Assembly (NCBI GenBank): GCA_964017195.1
Contig: OZ024900.1
Coordinates: 30,520,641-30,584,640, forward strand
Length of the DNA stretch: 64,000 nucleotides
Direction: 5' to 3'
Source of the DNA: Siderastrea radians
Lineage: Eukaryota; Cnidaria; Anthozoa; Scleractinia; Rhizangiidae
A program made the translations under genes and the position numbers. The notes under the pieces are model-generated. The model was given only the letters and a program-made list of their open reading frames with translations, ran no database searches and was not told where the DNA came from. Each line of letters starts with the position of its first letter. The stretch's first letter is position 1. Shown here piece after piece: positions 20,501 to 31,800 of the stretch.

Positions 20501-21958
20501 GCCAATTACCTTTTTTATATCATGCTCATTACAAAATCCAGTCTGAAACAATAGACATCACTACGAGGCTTTAGCAAATAAAACCAAGACCGCTGAATGA
20601 AGATACTAAAGACGCATTTTTACAGGGTTAGTCTCAATCTGAAGTAGAATAGGCACAAACACCAGCAGGAAAGTAGTGACTCCCAAAATAAAACAATTTT
20701 GAAAAGAGTTGTGAATTGTTCATCTTCTAATAACAAAATATTCGTCTGAATATTTCAGACGAATCCTAGCTATTCCCCTGTCCTGTACAAATGCGTCTTT
20801 TATCTTTGTATCCACGGCCCGGTTGTTCGAAAGCCGATTAGCGCTAACCTTGGGTTAAATGTTGACCAAGGTTTCTGATTTTCTCGTTAAAAGCGTTACC
20901 GCTGCTAATTTTAACTGACAATTTGAAAACAGCCAAAGTCAAATTGTTAAGTGAAAATAATTTGCTGGAATCCACGCCGTTATGGATTAAAAGTGACTTA
21001 AAAATTGACACGAATCCTGCGTTAGCTTAACCCTGCTTTGAACAACAGCGCCCAGCGGTCTAGGTGAAATTCGAAACTGGACCATTGGGTCATTTACCCT
21101 CGTGGTACTTACGAAAAATCCGGGAAGGCCTTCCGAACTCAAACGCGCTACGCCTTGAAGAAGACAAGAAAAATTAAACGATACAGATTATATTTCCTTA
21201 AAATTATTTGAAAAAGTCCATTTGCTTTTAAAAATTCCGTATAGCTACACGTGCAATTATGTATATTTGGAGCGGTACGATGGAAATAAAACAAATTTAA
21301 CAAACCTTTTCCTATGATCTTCGATTGGAGGTGTTGACCACGTGACCGTAGAAACGCTTGCAGCGCGCGGAGTTAACGGGGGAGACACAGCCTGTCAATC
21401 AATCATTCAATCAAGTAAACACTCAATAAGCCAGTCACTCAGTTTGTCGACATCACTAACAATCAGACTTCTAATTTATATGCTAGATCATATGCTAGTT
21501 TTAAAAACATCAAATTCCAAAGGGCAACTATCAGATCGATTTTTTTCTTTCATACTCTCCAAAACTCCCTGACGTGTTAGCATCAGGCTATGTGACCATG
21601 CGCGCCTTTTTCTATTTCTGAAATATCACTCACAAGGCAAGCGGATTTGACTGTACGCCTGATACGGACTCGATATTGTTCGATATCCTCGTTTTGTGAC
21701 TGGCTAGGTCGAGTACTCGGGGTCTCCTCTTGGGAACGATCCTAAAGCGTAACAGAAAACAAAACGAAATGAATGAAGAAGGAAGAGCAGTACGTGTACA
21801 ACACAGTGTAACATGTAACATTAGTGGCTTAAAAGTGCATCAACTCCATTCTAACTTACGTTGTCTCCGTTATTTGATTCATTGATGCTACTTTCTAGCA
21901 CTGGTCCCCACCAACTCTTGTACCTGTTGTCAAAACGCTGTCTTCGTCGATTTGACAT
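17520..21958 (-). CDS. Predicted small coiled-coil protein, 173 residues, six exons
   Basis: The exons on the minus strand are 21958-21860, 21741-21634, 21137-21113, 18492-18384, 17945-17815 and 17569-17520. Every junction is GT-AG and phases match throughout (0, 0, 1, 2, 1), giving 173 codons and a TAA stop. The N-terminus is basic and polar (MSNRRRQRFDNRYKSWWGP). The central and C-terminal parts are highly charged and helical, for example LLYDELERERQGNKALKRE and LVREIDELRMRNELLAREI, which predicts a coiled coil. Exon 3 is only 25 nt. I do not recognise the family. The phase match over five introns is the main evidence that the gene is real. The third intron (18493-21112) holds a pogo-like element and a LINE remnant. 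Confidence 0.7.
18068..18340. repeat. Tandem copies of a dispersed ~110 bp repeat
   Basis: Two to three units share the order gtgtgatcattc, gaaagctactgagcagtact, gtggtgctgttta and gtggataaaatcctaaa. Members of the same family occur inverted at about 26270-26480 and singly near 33995-34060. It lies in an intron of the coiled-coil gene. Confidence 0.75.
18628..19323. mobile_element. Pogo/Tigger-like non-autonomous element with tandemly amplified interior
   Basis: The left end reads CAGTGGAATCCCGATGTAAC and the right end is the inverted counterpart gttatatcggtttccactg. TA follows the right end; the left flank is CA, one change from TA, as expected of a decayed TA duplication. Inside, gatattcttcagc recurs at 18684, 18791, 18882, 18990, 19099 and 19206, so the periods are 107-109 bp, except one of 91 bp that lacks a 16 bp cggtataacgaacacc block. 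Each unit also carries copies of the terminal GGTATAACGAAC motif. The long open frames here arise only from the repeat. Confidence 0.8.
19476..19514. promoter_or_regulatory. Three tandem NF-E2/MARE-like sites
   Basis: RTGACTCAGCA occurs three times at exactly 14 bp spacing (19476, 19490 and 19504). This matches the consensus for CNC-bZIP/small Maf heterodimers (Nrf2, NF-E2) and contains an AP-1 core. It lies in an intron of the coiled-coil gene. Function is untested, and a short minisatellite is an alternative reading. Confidence 0.5.
19690..20270 (+). pseudogene. C-terminal remnant of an endonuclease-reverse transcriptase LINE
   Basis: The plus strand reads like the tail of CR1/L2/RTE-type polyproteins. 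A segment resembling SWRNKVSNSEVLERS lies at about 19710-19770, then PRLHFKDVFKRDLNAL near 19865 (the common RFKDxxKRDL motif), then a Cys/His end FTCTHYNRDCHS near 20180. Frameshifts and missing blocks show decay. It is in the third intron of the coiled-coil gene, in the opposite orientation. Confidence 0.65.
20816..21054. mobile_element. MITE of the GGCCCGGTTGTTC family, compact copy
   Basis: The left end ggcccggttgttcgaaagc and the right end gctttgaacaacagcgccc are inverted. Subterminal gctaaccttgggttaa is matched by ttagcttaaccctg. It is about 239 bp with no coding content. The termini match those at 6872 and 10230. Confidence 0.75.
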
Positions 21959-24011
21959 AACAACTGACAGAGTACAAAGAGACAGAAATACAGTGAAAAG
22001 CTTTGAACCAAGATGTTGAAGGACCTCTTACAGCGAGGGCTCTGGCGAATAAATTTATCAATAACACCACCGCAGCTAGATTGCTGAAACATTCAAACGT
22101 CTCATGTCCAATTGAAATTGTCAAAATGTTATACATCAGCTCCTTAGGTAACAGATGAAACTCTGGCATGTTCACTTGTAGCTAATGAAAAAGGAACTCA
22201 GAACACGTTCCGATTTAATGTAATGAAATAACCAAGATACAGACTACGTGTGCTGAAAGTTATTCGTCAGAAACTTTGCCGAAAGTCGAACAAGCAACAT
22301 GTGCCGACTTTCAAATGCATAGGGTGTGCGCCAAACACAGCCGACTTTATTTCGTCTGAGTTTCGGCACTTAAAGTAACATACAAAAAAGCTCAGACAGA
22401 ATGACCACAGTTCAGTCCAGTTTAATTTTTAATTTTTCGAACACTGGGTATAGTAGCTAGCTCGATATATTTTATATTCTGGTTGAAATGCGATGGATAT
22501 CTCAGATCGATTTCATGAGCCATTTTTTGTAACTGTTCCTAACGAAGAAAGTTCGAACACAAACTACCGGTTAATCTTTATAAAGCCGCAACCGAAGTGT
22601 TATGTTTTGGACTTTTTTCTATTAATTTTGCAGTCGACAATTTTGACGTTACTCTTAAAACGGACAAGAATAGCCACTGTTTAAAAAAATTTTGAAACAG
22701 AACTCTCTTTCTATTGATTAAGTAAAAACATTTTGTCAATTCCCAAACGGTGAATAAGAAAGACGCAAAAATACTGAGCCTGAAGGGAAAATAAAATTAT
22801 TGCTTTTATCGCTGCCAAGATTCTGGAAAATTTTAAATGTTCAACGATTGAATTTACCTGGATGTTAGGGTTTGTGTTCAGAATTCTCCTGCTTGTTTCT
22901 GAAGTAACTCGATGTCGCAATGATTGTTCAGTGAAGGGAGAAAATCAAAATGTTCGCAAACACTATGCAAATATTTTCATTTTTTCAAGTAAAATTGAAG
23001 GAAAGCCACGCCCTTTATGACGTCATACAAAAACCTACAAATTCTTTTTCAGCCAATCGAAAACGAATTCAAAACACGATTGAACGTTAGGGTAAGAACG
23101 ATAAGAAGTTGCCCTTATGTATGCTGAATTTCTTTCCTCGACAACTAAACATGTATACAGCTATTGTCATACAAAAATGAAAAATAAAAATAAAAAAACA
23201 CCAAATAGGAATTAACTAGACATGCAAACTACATTCTTGGATTTAAACAATGTTTTAAGTACATATGCGCTAAGGTAAAATACTTCAATTTGGTAGCAAC
23301 TGAGTCGATATCAGGCATATTGCACCAACGTAAAAATATTTAAAAGCTGACGTTTGGAGCGTTAGAACTTCTTTAGAGCGAATCCCTGTGTGTAGCCGGA
23401 TTGCATTACTTATTTATTCCTATTTGGTTTTTTCTTTTAATTTCTCTCTTTTTCATTTTTATATGTCAATGTTATTGAAATTAGGTGTAGAGTATAAAGT
23501 ACAAATAATTAATTAAAAACGAACTAATGGAATCAGATTCGAACTTCAAAGGCAAGAAAGTTCACAGACCAACGTCGTGTTTAATATCACGCTCACTTAG
23601 AAACAATACAATGTCCTTGATTGGTCAGTTGACATTTGGAACGTGAACAACACGTGTACAGTCAGTGAAAGGAGACATAAAACATTCTTTATTATGGTGT
23701 AAATTTGTATGTGTGAGTCTATGTTATTTTGTCATTTCTGACCAGTAATCTATTTTATTATGTTAAGCAAATGACGTCCTTGATCTTCTTGGCATAGTGG
23801 TTATTCCACGTAGTTTATAATCTACTTCTTATTTCTGTTGTCTTTATAAATGTGATGGCAAAAGTAAAAATAAAGTTGTTCCTGTTGTAATTGTTTTAAT
23901 TGTTGTTGTTGCTGTTGCCACTTAGATCATGGTTATCCCTTCCCAGCCTCTCTAAATTAGCATCTTTTCATTTCTTCCCTGACTTCTCAAGACACCAAGA
24001 ACTTAAACATC
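21959..24011. other. Intergenic region between two minus-strand genes
   Basis: I see no gene. It should contain the promoter of the coiled-coil gene just above 21958 and the 3' UTR of the S9 hydrolase gene. A minus-strand AATAAA (TTTATT at 23754-23759) lies about 250 bases after the S9 stop codon and is a plausible poly(A) signal. The remainder is AT-rich. Confidence 0.4.
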
Positions 24012-27000
24012 TTAACAAACGCAGGACGAAATCTCTCTTCCATACCCCCAGCGGTTATCCCAAAATCCAACGCACAGGTAGCCTCCAGGCCCTCGCGCAC
24101 GGAACGACGGTCCGGTGATGACGTAATCAGGAACCATATTTGAAAACGGCGATCTTGTCATCGGAGGAATTGTGGGTGTGGCTAGATGTATGGCGTCTCG
24201 GATTCCTTCAATGGAATTCCCGGATATTACCAACGCCAAGCGGGAATCAGCGTGTGGCGCCAGGAAAACCGCGCCGGTCTGGGGAGAGGAGAAGGTGCAA
24301 CTGCCTATGAACAAAAAACATGAAACAAAAGTAGCATCGATATTGGGTGATAGCAGAACGTAACGTTGATTGATCCGTAGGGGGTTTCATTGGATCGCAA
24401 CTGCACTTCAATAGATCCTAAGTGGGTTCCGTGGTTTGTAAGGACCGATTAAGACGGTACGACTTTTGTTTACGACTATCGTATGTGACTTTTGTGGTGC
24501 ACGCTGCTTGCGTCAAGCAGAGATCGCAAACAACTCGTCATTCTAGCATTTTGATTGTGGCTACGACTGTCGTAGGGTAACATGTTTCAAAATTCTACGA
24601 CATTTTTTGCGTAGTGTGCAACTGTCGTGAAGACGTTGATAGTCTGATTTAGACGACACGATTCGTGTTGCAGGCATGACGTGAACAAGTCACATACAAC
24701 ATGCAGTTGTAAGCAAAAATCGTACGGTCTAAATGAGCCCTAAGAGGCGTATTAAACGGATCGTTAGTGGCTTTCAATGGATCGTAAGTCGGTTTCGATG
24801 GATCGTAAGTGGGTTTCAGTGGGTCAACCGTCAAAGGAGCGTACAACGTAAATTGATTTAATTTCACCAGAAAAGGATGATCTGAAGGGGTTTAACCATC
24901 AAAGATCCAATAAACGGAATCACGGTGCCATCACCGTTGAAAAGAAGATTAAAAACAAGGGACATTTAAGGGTTGTTTACACCACTCAGGGATGCGCATC
25001 GCCAGAGGATCGCCAAAATTGAAACTGCGAAAATTAATCTAAAGATCCGGAAGGGAAAGGTGATACTCTCTTGTTTGGACGACTTTGCAACCTCTAAACC
25101 CCACAAAAATTAAATTAGGGTATAACCCTCCCCTCCCACAAAAATTATAAAATAAAATATGCCCACCCTGAGAAAGCTGATTGACCAAACACAGGCCTAA
25201 GTAATAGCACACCTAATGAAAGTGACTTATCCTGATACTTTAATGGCACTTTCCCATGATACTTTTGAACCCAAGAATTTTCCAGTGGACTGCCCACGAG
25301 AATCAAGTTGTACTGGTCAGCGGTTTCTTTGTCCAATTCGGCGTCAGTCACAACTGGTGCCCAGGCTTCTGACGTTAAAAAGAAGAGATTGGCGATGTAC
25401 ACAGCAAACTGTCTCAATGTCGCCGACGAACCTGCAAGGACAGTTGGATTTGTTTTAGACTGCAATTAAGGATCCCCTCTTTTCATCGCAAAGTGATTCT
25501 GACAACTAAAGCACCCATGCTTACGCACAAAGATGTCGGTTTGGAGCACAGTTTGGAACGACTACTTGATAAAACTAATATGCTCCCAAACTAACAATTG
25601 TCTATCCATGATATCATGTTGATAGATTATTATCTAGATTTCGTTAATTTATGTCATCGTCATCCCTATCAGCTATTTTAGAGTGACAATCAGCTGCAAT
25701 CAATTAACTAAAGGCAGTTTCATTCGTTCGCCGTCAGGACTTAAGTCAGTCATGCCATCCGCCCGTTCCACACCGTTGTCCGTTGTTCTTTCGTTCGGCC
25801 GTTCGTTCGTTCGTTCCTTCTTTCCTTCCTTCGTTCCTTCGTTCGTTCATACCGGGATTCACATGTGAAACTGGGTTAATTCGGTTTCCAAGAATTTTTT
25901 CGAAGGACACCTAAGAGGGCAAAATGGTCAAAATTCACTCAAAGTGAAAGTTATTTAGACACTTCCTGTTTATTGTTCTCTTTTCTTACAGGGGCCAAAG
26001 TAATTTCCACTGTTTCACATCCTTGTATTTTTGGTTTCACGGTGTTCCCTGTTCACTAAAGTGCAGCATAAAAACGAATCACAAAACCGCGCTCTGCGCC
26101 CACCCCCCTCCCTCCCCCCCCCCAAAAAAAACACACAACAATTTAAGGAATTTATGGCAGACGGTCTTGTGACAATCGCATGACTTCAAATCCAATCATT
26201 GTCTCAAATTTCACACTGCAAATAGCTTACACTACGTTCACCTGACTGATGGTCACGCTTTAGGATATTCCGTCCGGAAACTAAAAAGTTAGAACCACCT
26301 TGTACAGCATAATGAACAGTACCACAGGAAAGTACTGCTCGGTAGCTTTCACTTGAATGGTCACACTTTAGGATTTCATCCACAGACTCAAAACAGAAGG
26401 TAAAAGCACCTTATGCAGCATAATAAAGAGCATCACGGGAAAGTAAAGCTCAGTAGCTATTTGAATGGTCACACTACAGACTCAAAATTTAATAGCACCC
26501 CATTACGTCACTCGGGATTGCACCCGGAAGTGAAAGAGTAAGAGATTTAAAATGGACAATTAACAGAAAACAGTGAAAACAAAACTCGGAAATATGAAAT
26601 AACCCGTTGGACACAAATGTATGCCATAGAAACAGAACTTCCCAACAACGTGTTTTGATCGAAAACAAAATCAATTTCCTTATCAACTCTTATCAACAAG
26701 TTCTTTGTTGTCTTATTTCTTAGAAATATGAGTCATAACGAATCGACCAATAAGCTCCAGAAAACATCTTGTAGGGGACTACCCCTCGAAAACAAAAGAA
26801 CGAACTTATTAAAACTGAAACAGAGTTGTTTTCTTCCAGAGAAACAAGGTTCAAAATGGCACAGAATTTTCAAATTCCCAATATATTTTCATGGGTAACT
26901 GAAAGACGAAATGGACCACAGCGACTACGAGAAGAAAATGATCCGGCCAATGATCCGCCCGCCGACGATCCGGACGACAATACAGCGCTGCTAAATCCCT

Positions 27001-28820
27001 ATGTTCGCTGGTATTTCTTCATCGCCGGGCAGTGGTTTGCTCCAGTGGAAAACATTATCGAGGCATGGAATCTACCAAGAAAAGTCTGTCGAATCGCGTA
27101 CGCCGTCTGGCAAGCGCTGGTGGTGATAGTAATGTGGTCCTTCTTCCTGTACTCGATGGGTTTTCTAACGATCCGAACTCTTCAAGAAGTCGACTGGCTG
27201 TGCCCCCTTACGGACATCAAGAACATGGTGCATGGGTTGTGTTGGATAGTAAACCAGCACACAGGAGTCATATTTTTCTCCTTTGGCAATCTTGAAAATC
27301 TTCTGAGGCATCTGAGCATTACCAAACAAGAGGTATGACTTCTCTGGAGGCATTGGAGGGGGGAATGGGGTTAGTGGGGGATCTAAAGGAGGGCCCCATC
27401 TCCCCCCCCCACCCTTTACCCCCACCCTTTGAATTCAAAGAAAATAAGGTCTGAAGGCCGAATTTCTCTATTTTATTTAGGTTCTCCACTGAAAAGTTCT
27501 GGATCCGCTACTTGGCGTATTCTCGTACGTTGTGGTGGGGTGAGGCGACTGGATTCCAAAACCCTGAAAATATTTTAGTTCAATGTACTTCATTGTCCAT
27601 ACCCTTCACACCTTACTTAGGCCGCTCTGGGCTTACTTGTGCCTGGCAACCAAACAAACCCTTTAGAAGTTGTATATGCCCAGGGCCTTAAACCGGGACT
27701 TTATGGTATGCCAGTTAAAATAGCTGTTTTGAGAAGCTAACAAGTGGGTCATTATTGTCATCTTGTAGTTGAAGAGAAGAGCTTCGTCCAGTTCTATTGT
27801 CCTCTTCCTGGCTGGATCTGTAGCCTGGCTTTTTGTCGTCCCAATCAGTCTGCATGCCACACAAATGATGATACCCGATTTCATCACTGTCCCTAGCTAC
27901 CGAGATGGAAAGATTTATGCGAAGAAAAATTATACCTTTCCACCCGCACAAGTGGCTCTGGATGTTGTCTTTTATACAGCGAGTCGCTATTTTTCTCTTC
28001 CCATTTTTTTCGCATTTCTCCACATGTTGGTATTCCTGTGCTGTGAGGTGGAAAAATTCAAGGAAGAGTTGGAAACTCGCCAATATCCAAAAGAGGATCA
28101 AGCCAGAAAAAAAGCAAAGCAGATTAGAAACCTGATTAAAGACACGGAAAAGGCTTTTCGCTTTTTCCTGGCACTCTACATAGCCATGTTACTGTTGGCT
28201 TCATCACTGGAGATTTTCTCCATCGTCGAGAAAGCTGAAACAGTGATCACAAGAAACCACACTGTTTACTTCATACCAGCCAGTGCCACTGCTACGAGCT
28301 TGCAGACTCTGGATCTTGGTACACAAAACATAACCGCCATTCCACACAGGTAGGGTTTTTTTCTGTAATTAATCTTAGGAATGCAGATAATGCAGATAAG
28401 TGATTCACTAACTGAAGGGCTGGGGACATAAGAAATCTCATGTCCAGTTTGCTAAAAAAAATTAGGGTTCAGATTTGGCTATAAGTTTTTTTCTTTTTTT
28501 TGGGGGGGGGGGAGTACTTTTTTGAGTTGCCTGTCTGTTTATTCGTTTGCTCTGTATCATTTTGTCTGGCTTACACCCTGTTAAGGCAAAAATGCTCAAT
28601 GACATGTTAAAATTTATATATACCTTCATTTGCCCTCGGAACTGGCTATTTCCAAGAGATTATTAACAATAAACCTTCACGCACTCTTACCCACCCCTCC
28701 CCCCAGAATCTGTGAATGGATCATAATTATCTTCTAGGGAATGAAAACTACCCTGTTTACAGGGACTAATGATAATATTTTTTAATAATAATAATAATAA
28801 TAATATAGATATTATAATTA

Positions 28821-28858
<38 letters not shown>

Positions 28859-31800
28859 AATAACAACATATTTCATGTTTATACCAGTTTGGTGTAGCTC
28901 AATGGCACTTTACCATAATATTTAATATCAAAAACCGAAAACTATTTAAAAAATAATAAAATTAAGAAGGAGAAAATAATAACCTCAGGTTGACTGTAAG
29001 AATGTTCAGTGCTGCACATGCTGCACATGCTGCACATGCTTTTTAATAACACATAAACTCTTGCCAACAGGTTAATTGGAAAACGTTCCATACCATACAT
29101 GATGGTTGTACTTCCCCCTGGGAATCATACTGATGTCGGAATGGGTAATAATTATGCAGGGGTAACAAAGATTGTTGTTGATCAGTTCAAACTGAAGACC
29201 CAAGAGATCGTGGTTACTGCTGTATTAGACATCACAGAAAACGTGGTTCTTTATGCCTTGCCACTGTATCAGATGTCAACTCTCAAGAGCTCTTTGCAAA
29301 GTGTGGTAGAGATGGTGGAAGACAGCGACTATGGTGAACAAAACTCCAATGAGAAGATATTTGACACAAGAATAGACAAGAAGGATTTCCTAAAGTTCTT
29401 CCGGCGTACATGTACGTCTGGTGTTCAAGTACTCGGTAGAAAAGTGAGTTTTCTGTGGACGCTGGTCTTGACTTTTTTTGGACCTTTTGTTGTAGTTGTG
29501 GTGAATTTAATGTTTAAACACATTCATGTAGAATCACCCTGGCATTGATCCAGCCCAGGCGGGTACTCTGTAAAGTTTTGGGTCGGGGTGTGTCACTGGA
29601 CTCTGAGACCTTACCCTATTCTAAACCATGTTCAGCTGCATTGTACAACCTAGCTTGCACATAGCTGGTGCTATTGTCTGTGCATGAAGGTAAATAAGTT
29701 TCCACACATCCTGGGAAAAATCAAGTGACTTTTGAAAACAATTCTCAACTGAAAACCACAGACCCTCTCTCTGACTTTTTTGAGGAAGCAGGCTGCTGTA
29801 CTCAGGGTGTAAACAATGCAATGATCAGCAAGGAAATACTTTACCAGTATGTTCATAATGGGATCATTGTTTCTCAAGTTTCTCAAATCATTATTTGAAA
29901 AGAAATCTACGGATTCCACGAGGGGGAGTAACCAAGTTGTCAGTTGAAACATTTGTACTCCATAGCCCCAAAGCGTTTTAACATCTCTCTCTCTCAAGCG
30001 TTTTTTAACAGAACAAAACAATAAGGTGATTTATAATAATTAAAATGAGATGTGATGAAAAAATATAAAGATACAGTAAAATTAATATGCCTTATCAGCA
30101 CCCAGGGTGACATTCTCACAAAGGTTTATACATGGAAAGGATAGAATAAATACAACAAATCAATACTTTCTTGCTCTGTTTACCCCTTCCAGCAGACAGG
30201 GTGAGAACAAACTTGCCAGTGCACCAACCCTTACAAAGTCACCACAGTTCAGGTTTTTCTTACTGCCAAGGTTTTTTTCTGATCACCTAGCTATAGCCTG
30301 CTGGATCAAAAATTATTTTCCCCATATCTTATTAACTGAGCATGAAAACAAGTGTCATTGGCGTAATAATATTATTTTATGGTATCTGAGTTACACCTTA
30401 AGTGAGCTTGCTGCAACTGATTCACAAATGTCCAGAGGGAAGTTTCAAATACCACCTCCCTAAATTGCTAATTGTACATTATAGCTTTTGTATTTTTTTT
30501 TATGAAATCATTTAGTACATTGTAGCAGACTGTTAAAGTTTGGAAAAGGATGAGTAAAGAGAAGTGTCTTGGTTAAGGCATCTTGATAAGGTGTTCGGCA
30601 ACAACTTCATAGACCTTCCTTTACATCATGTCCAAATCAAAGCTCGTTTCTTTTCTAAGAGATATACTTGTAAAGGTACTTGAATTAACAATAATTATAT
30701 ACTATGGTGTCAAGTTTTAATAGTCATTAAGGCACCGTCAAGATGACTACTACTTAACATTATGTTTGTATAATCATCCTTAAGGTGGAAGTCTCAATTA
30801 ATACATTTTTTGTGTAAATAGGAAGCTTTCAATAATATTATTAATATATAATGAATCTGTATAAAGCTGTCATAGAAAGTAAGGGGGCTAAAAATACAGG
30901 AGCCCTGTTGGAAGTCAATCATGCCCTCAACCCTTGCCTAGGAGGGTATACTCCAGTTTATTAAAAACTGGACTAGGTATATTGGATTTCTAGCATTTTG
31001 ATTGGCTCAACGGAGCTAGGCTATCAGCTCATATACCTGCTGCGACCAAATATGGTCAATGAACACTCAACAACAAAGTGAGCTGAAAGTTTTTTCCTCG
31101 CGAGCAACCCGGCGAGAAAAATGGACGAGAAAAATCACTTGCCAGCAAATTTAAATTAAGCAGAAATTCCAACAGCGTCACCAACAAGCATCACCAACAG
31201 CGTAGTCTAACAAAAGTCATAATTGTTTGAAGAGACTGTGCAGAAATAGAAATTTAAGCATTAAGCGTTGTGTTTACAATTAATTTCTTTCATCGATCGT
31301 CACGTCGATCATTGAAATTGAACAAACGGTAGGTTTTATCAGAAAGGATTTCCACTTCATAATATCAAGACAAGACATAAAATAAAACACAGTGAAATGG
31401 GGCAGGAGCATTTAATAAAAACTATCACACATTCATGGCAAGTCGGTGCGAAAATCATGAAGCAGTCTAAACAAGTAAGCTTACTAAAAAAATACAGCTC
31501 CAAACTACCAAGAAGGAAGGAAGGGCGAGATTGTTTTTCGGCTTTAACACGCAAAATTGACACTGGTTTACCTGCACTTGTTGTAGCTCTGTGTTCCAAC
31601 AGGTCCAAATGCTCAGTTAGGAATCGGATGCCATGTAAACAGAGTTGAATCACTTTTCCAGTTGTTTGAATGTTGTTTTTACCATTCCGTCCGCAACCTC
31701 TAAACCGAGAACAACTGCATTTTGCGCTTTGCGTTTAACAAACTATGATGGTGAATTCTAATGTTCCTCGCTACGGTAATCTTGCTTCTGAGCTGCATAG

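Noticed and set aside
20314..20505. Minus-strand frame with plausible acidic peptide
   Set aside because: It could not be joined in phase to the coiled-coil gene and may belong to a decayed repeat.
25780..25855. CRISPR-like or regulatory array
   Set aside because: Simple tetranucleotide microsatellite without spacers; the genome is eukaryotic.
31357..31653. Overlapping open frames on both strands
   Set aside because: No ATG-plus-splice model, no domain, and they lie in S9 intron 8; probably a dispersed repeat.
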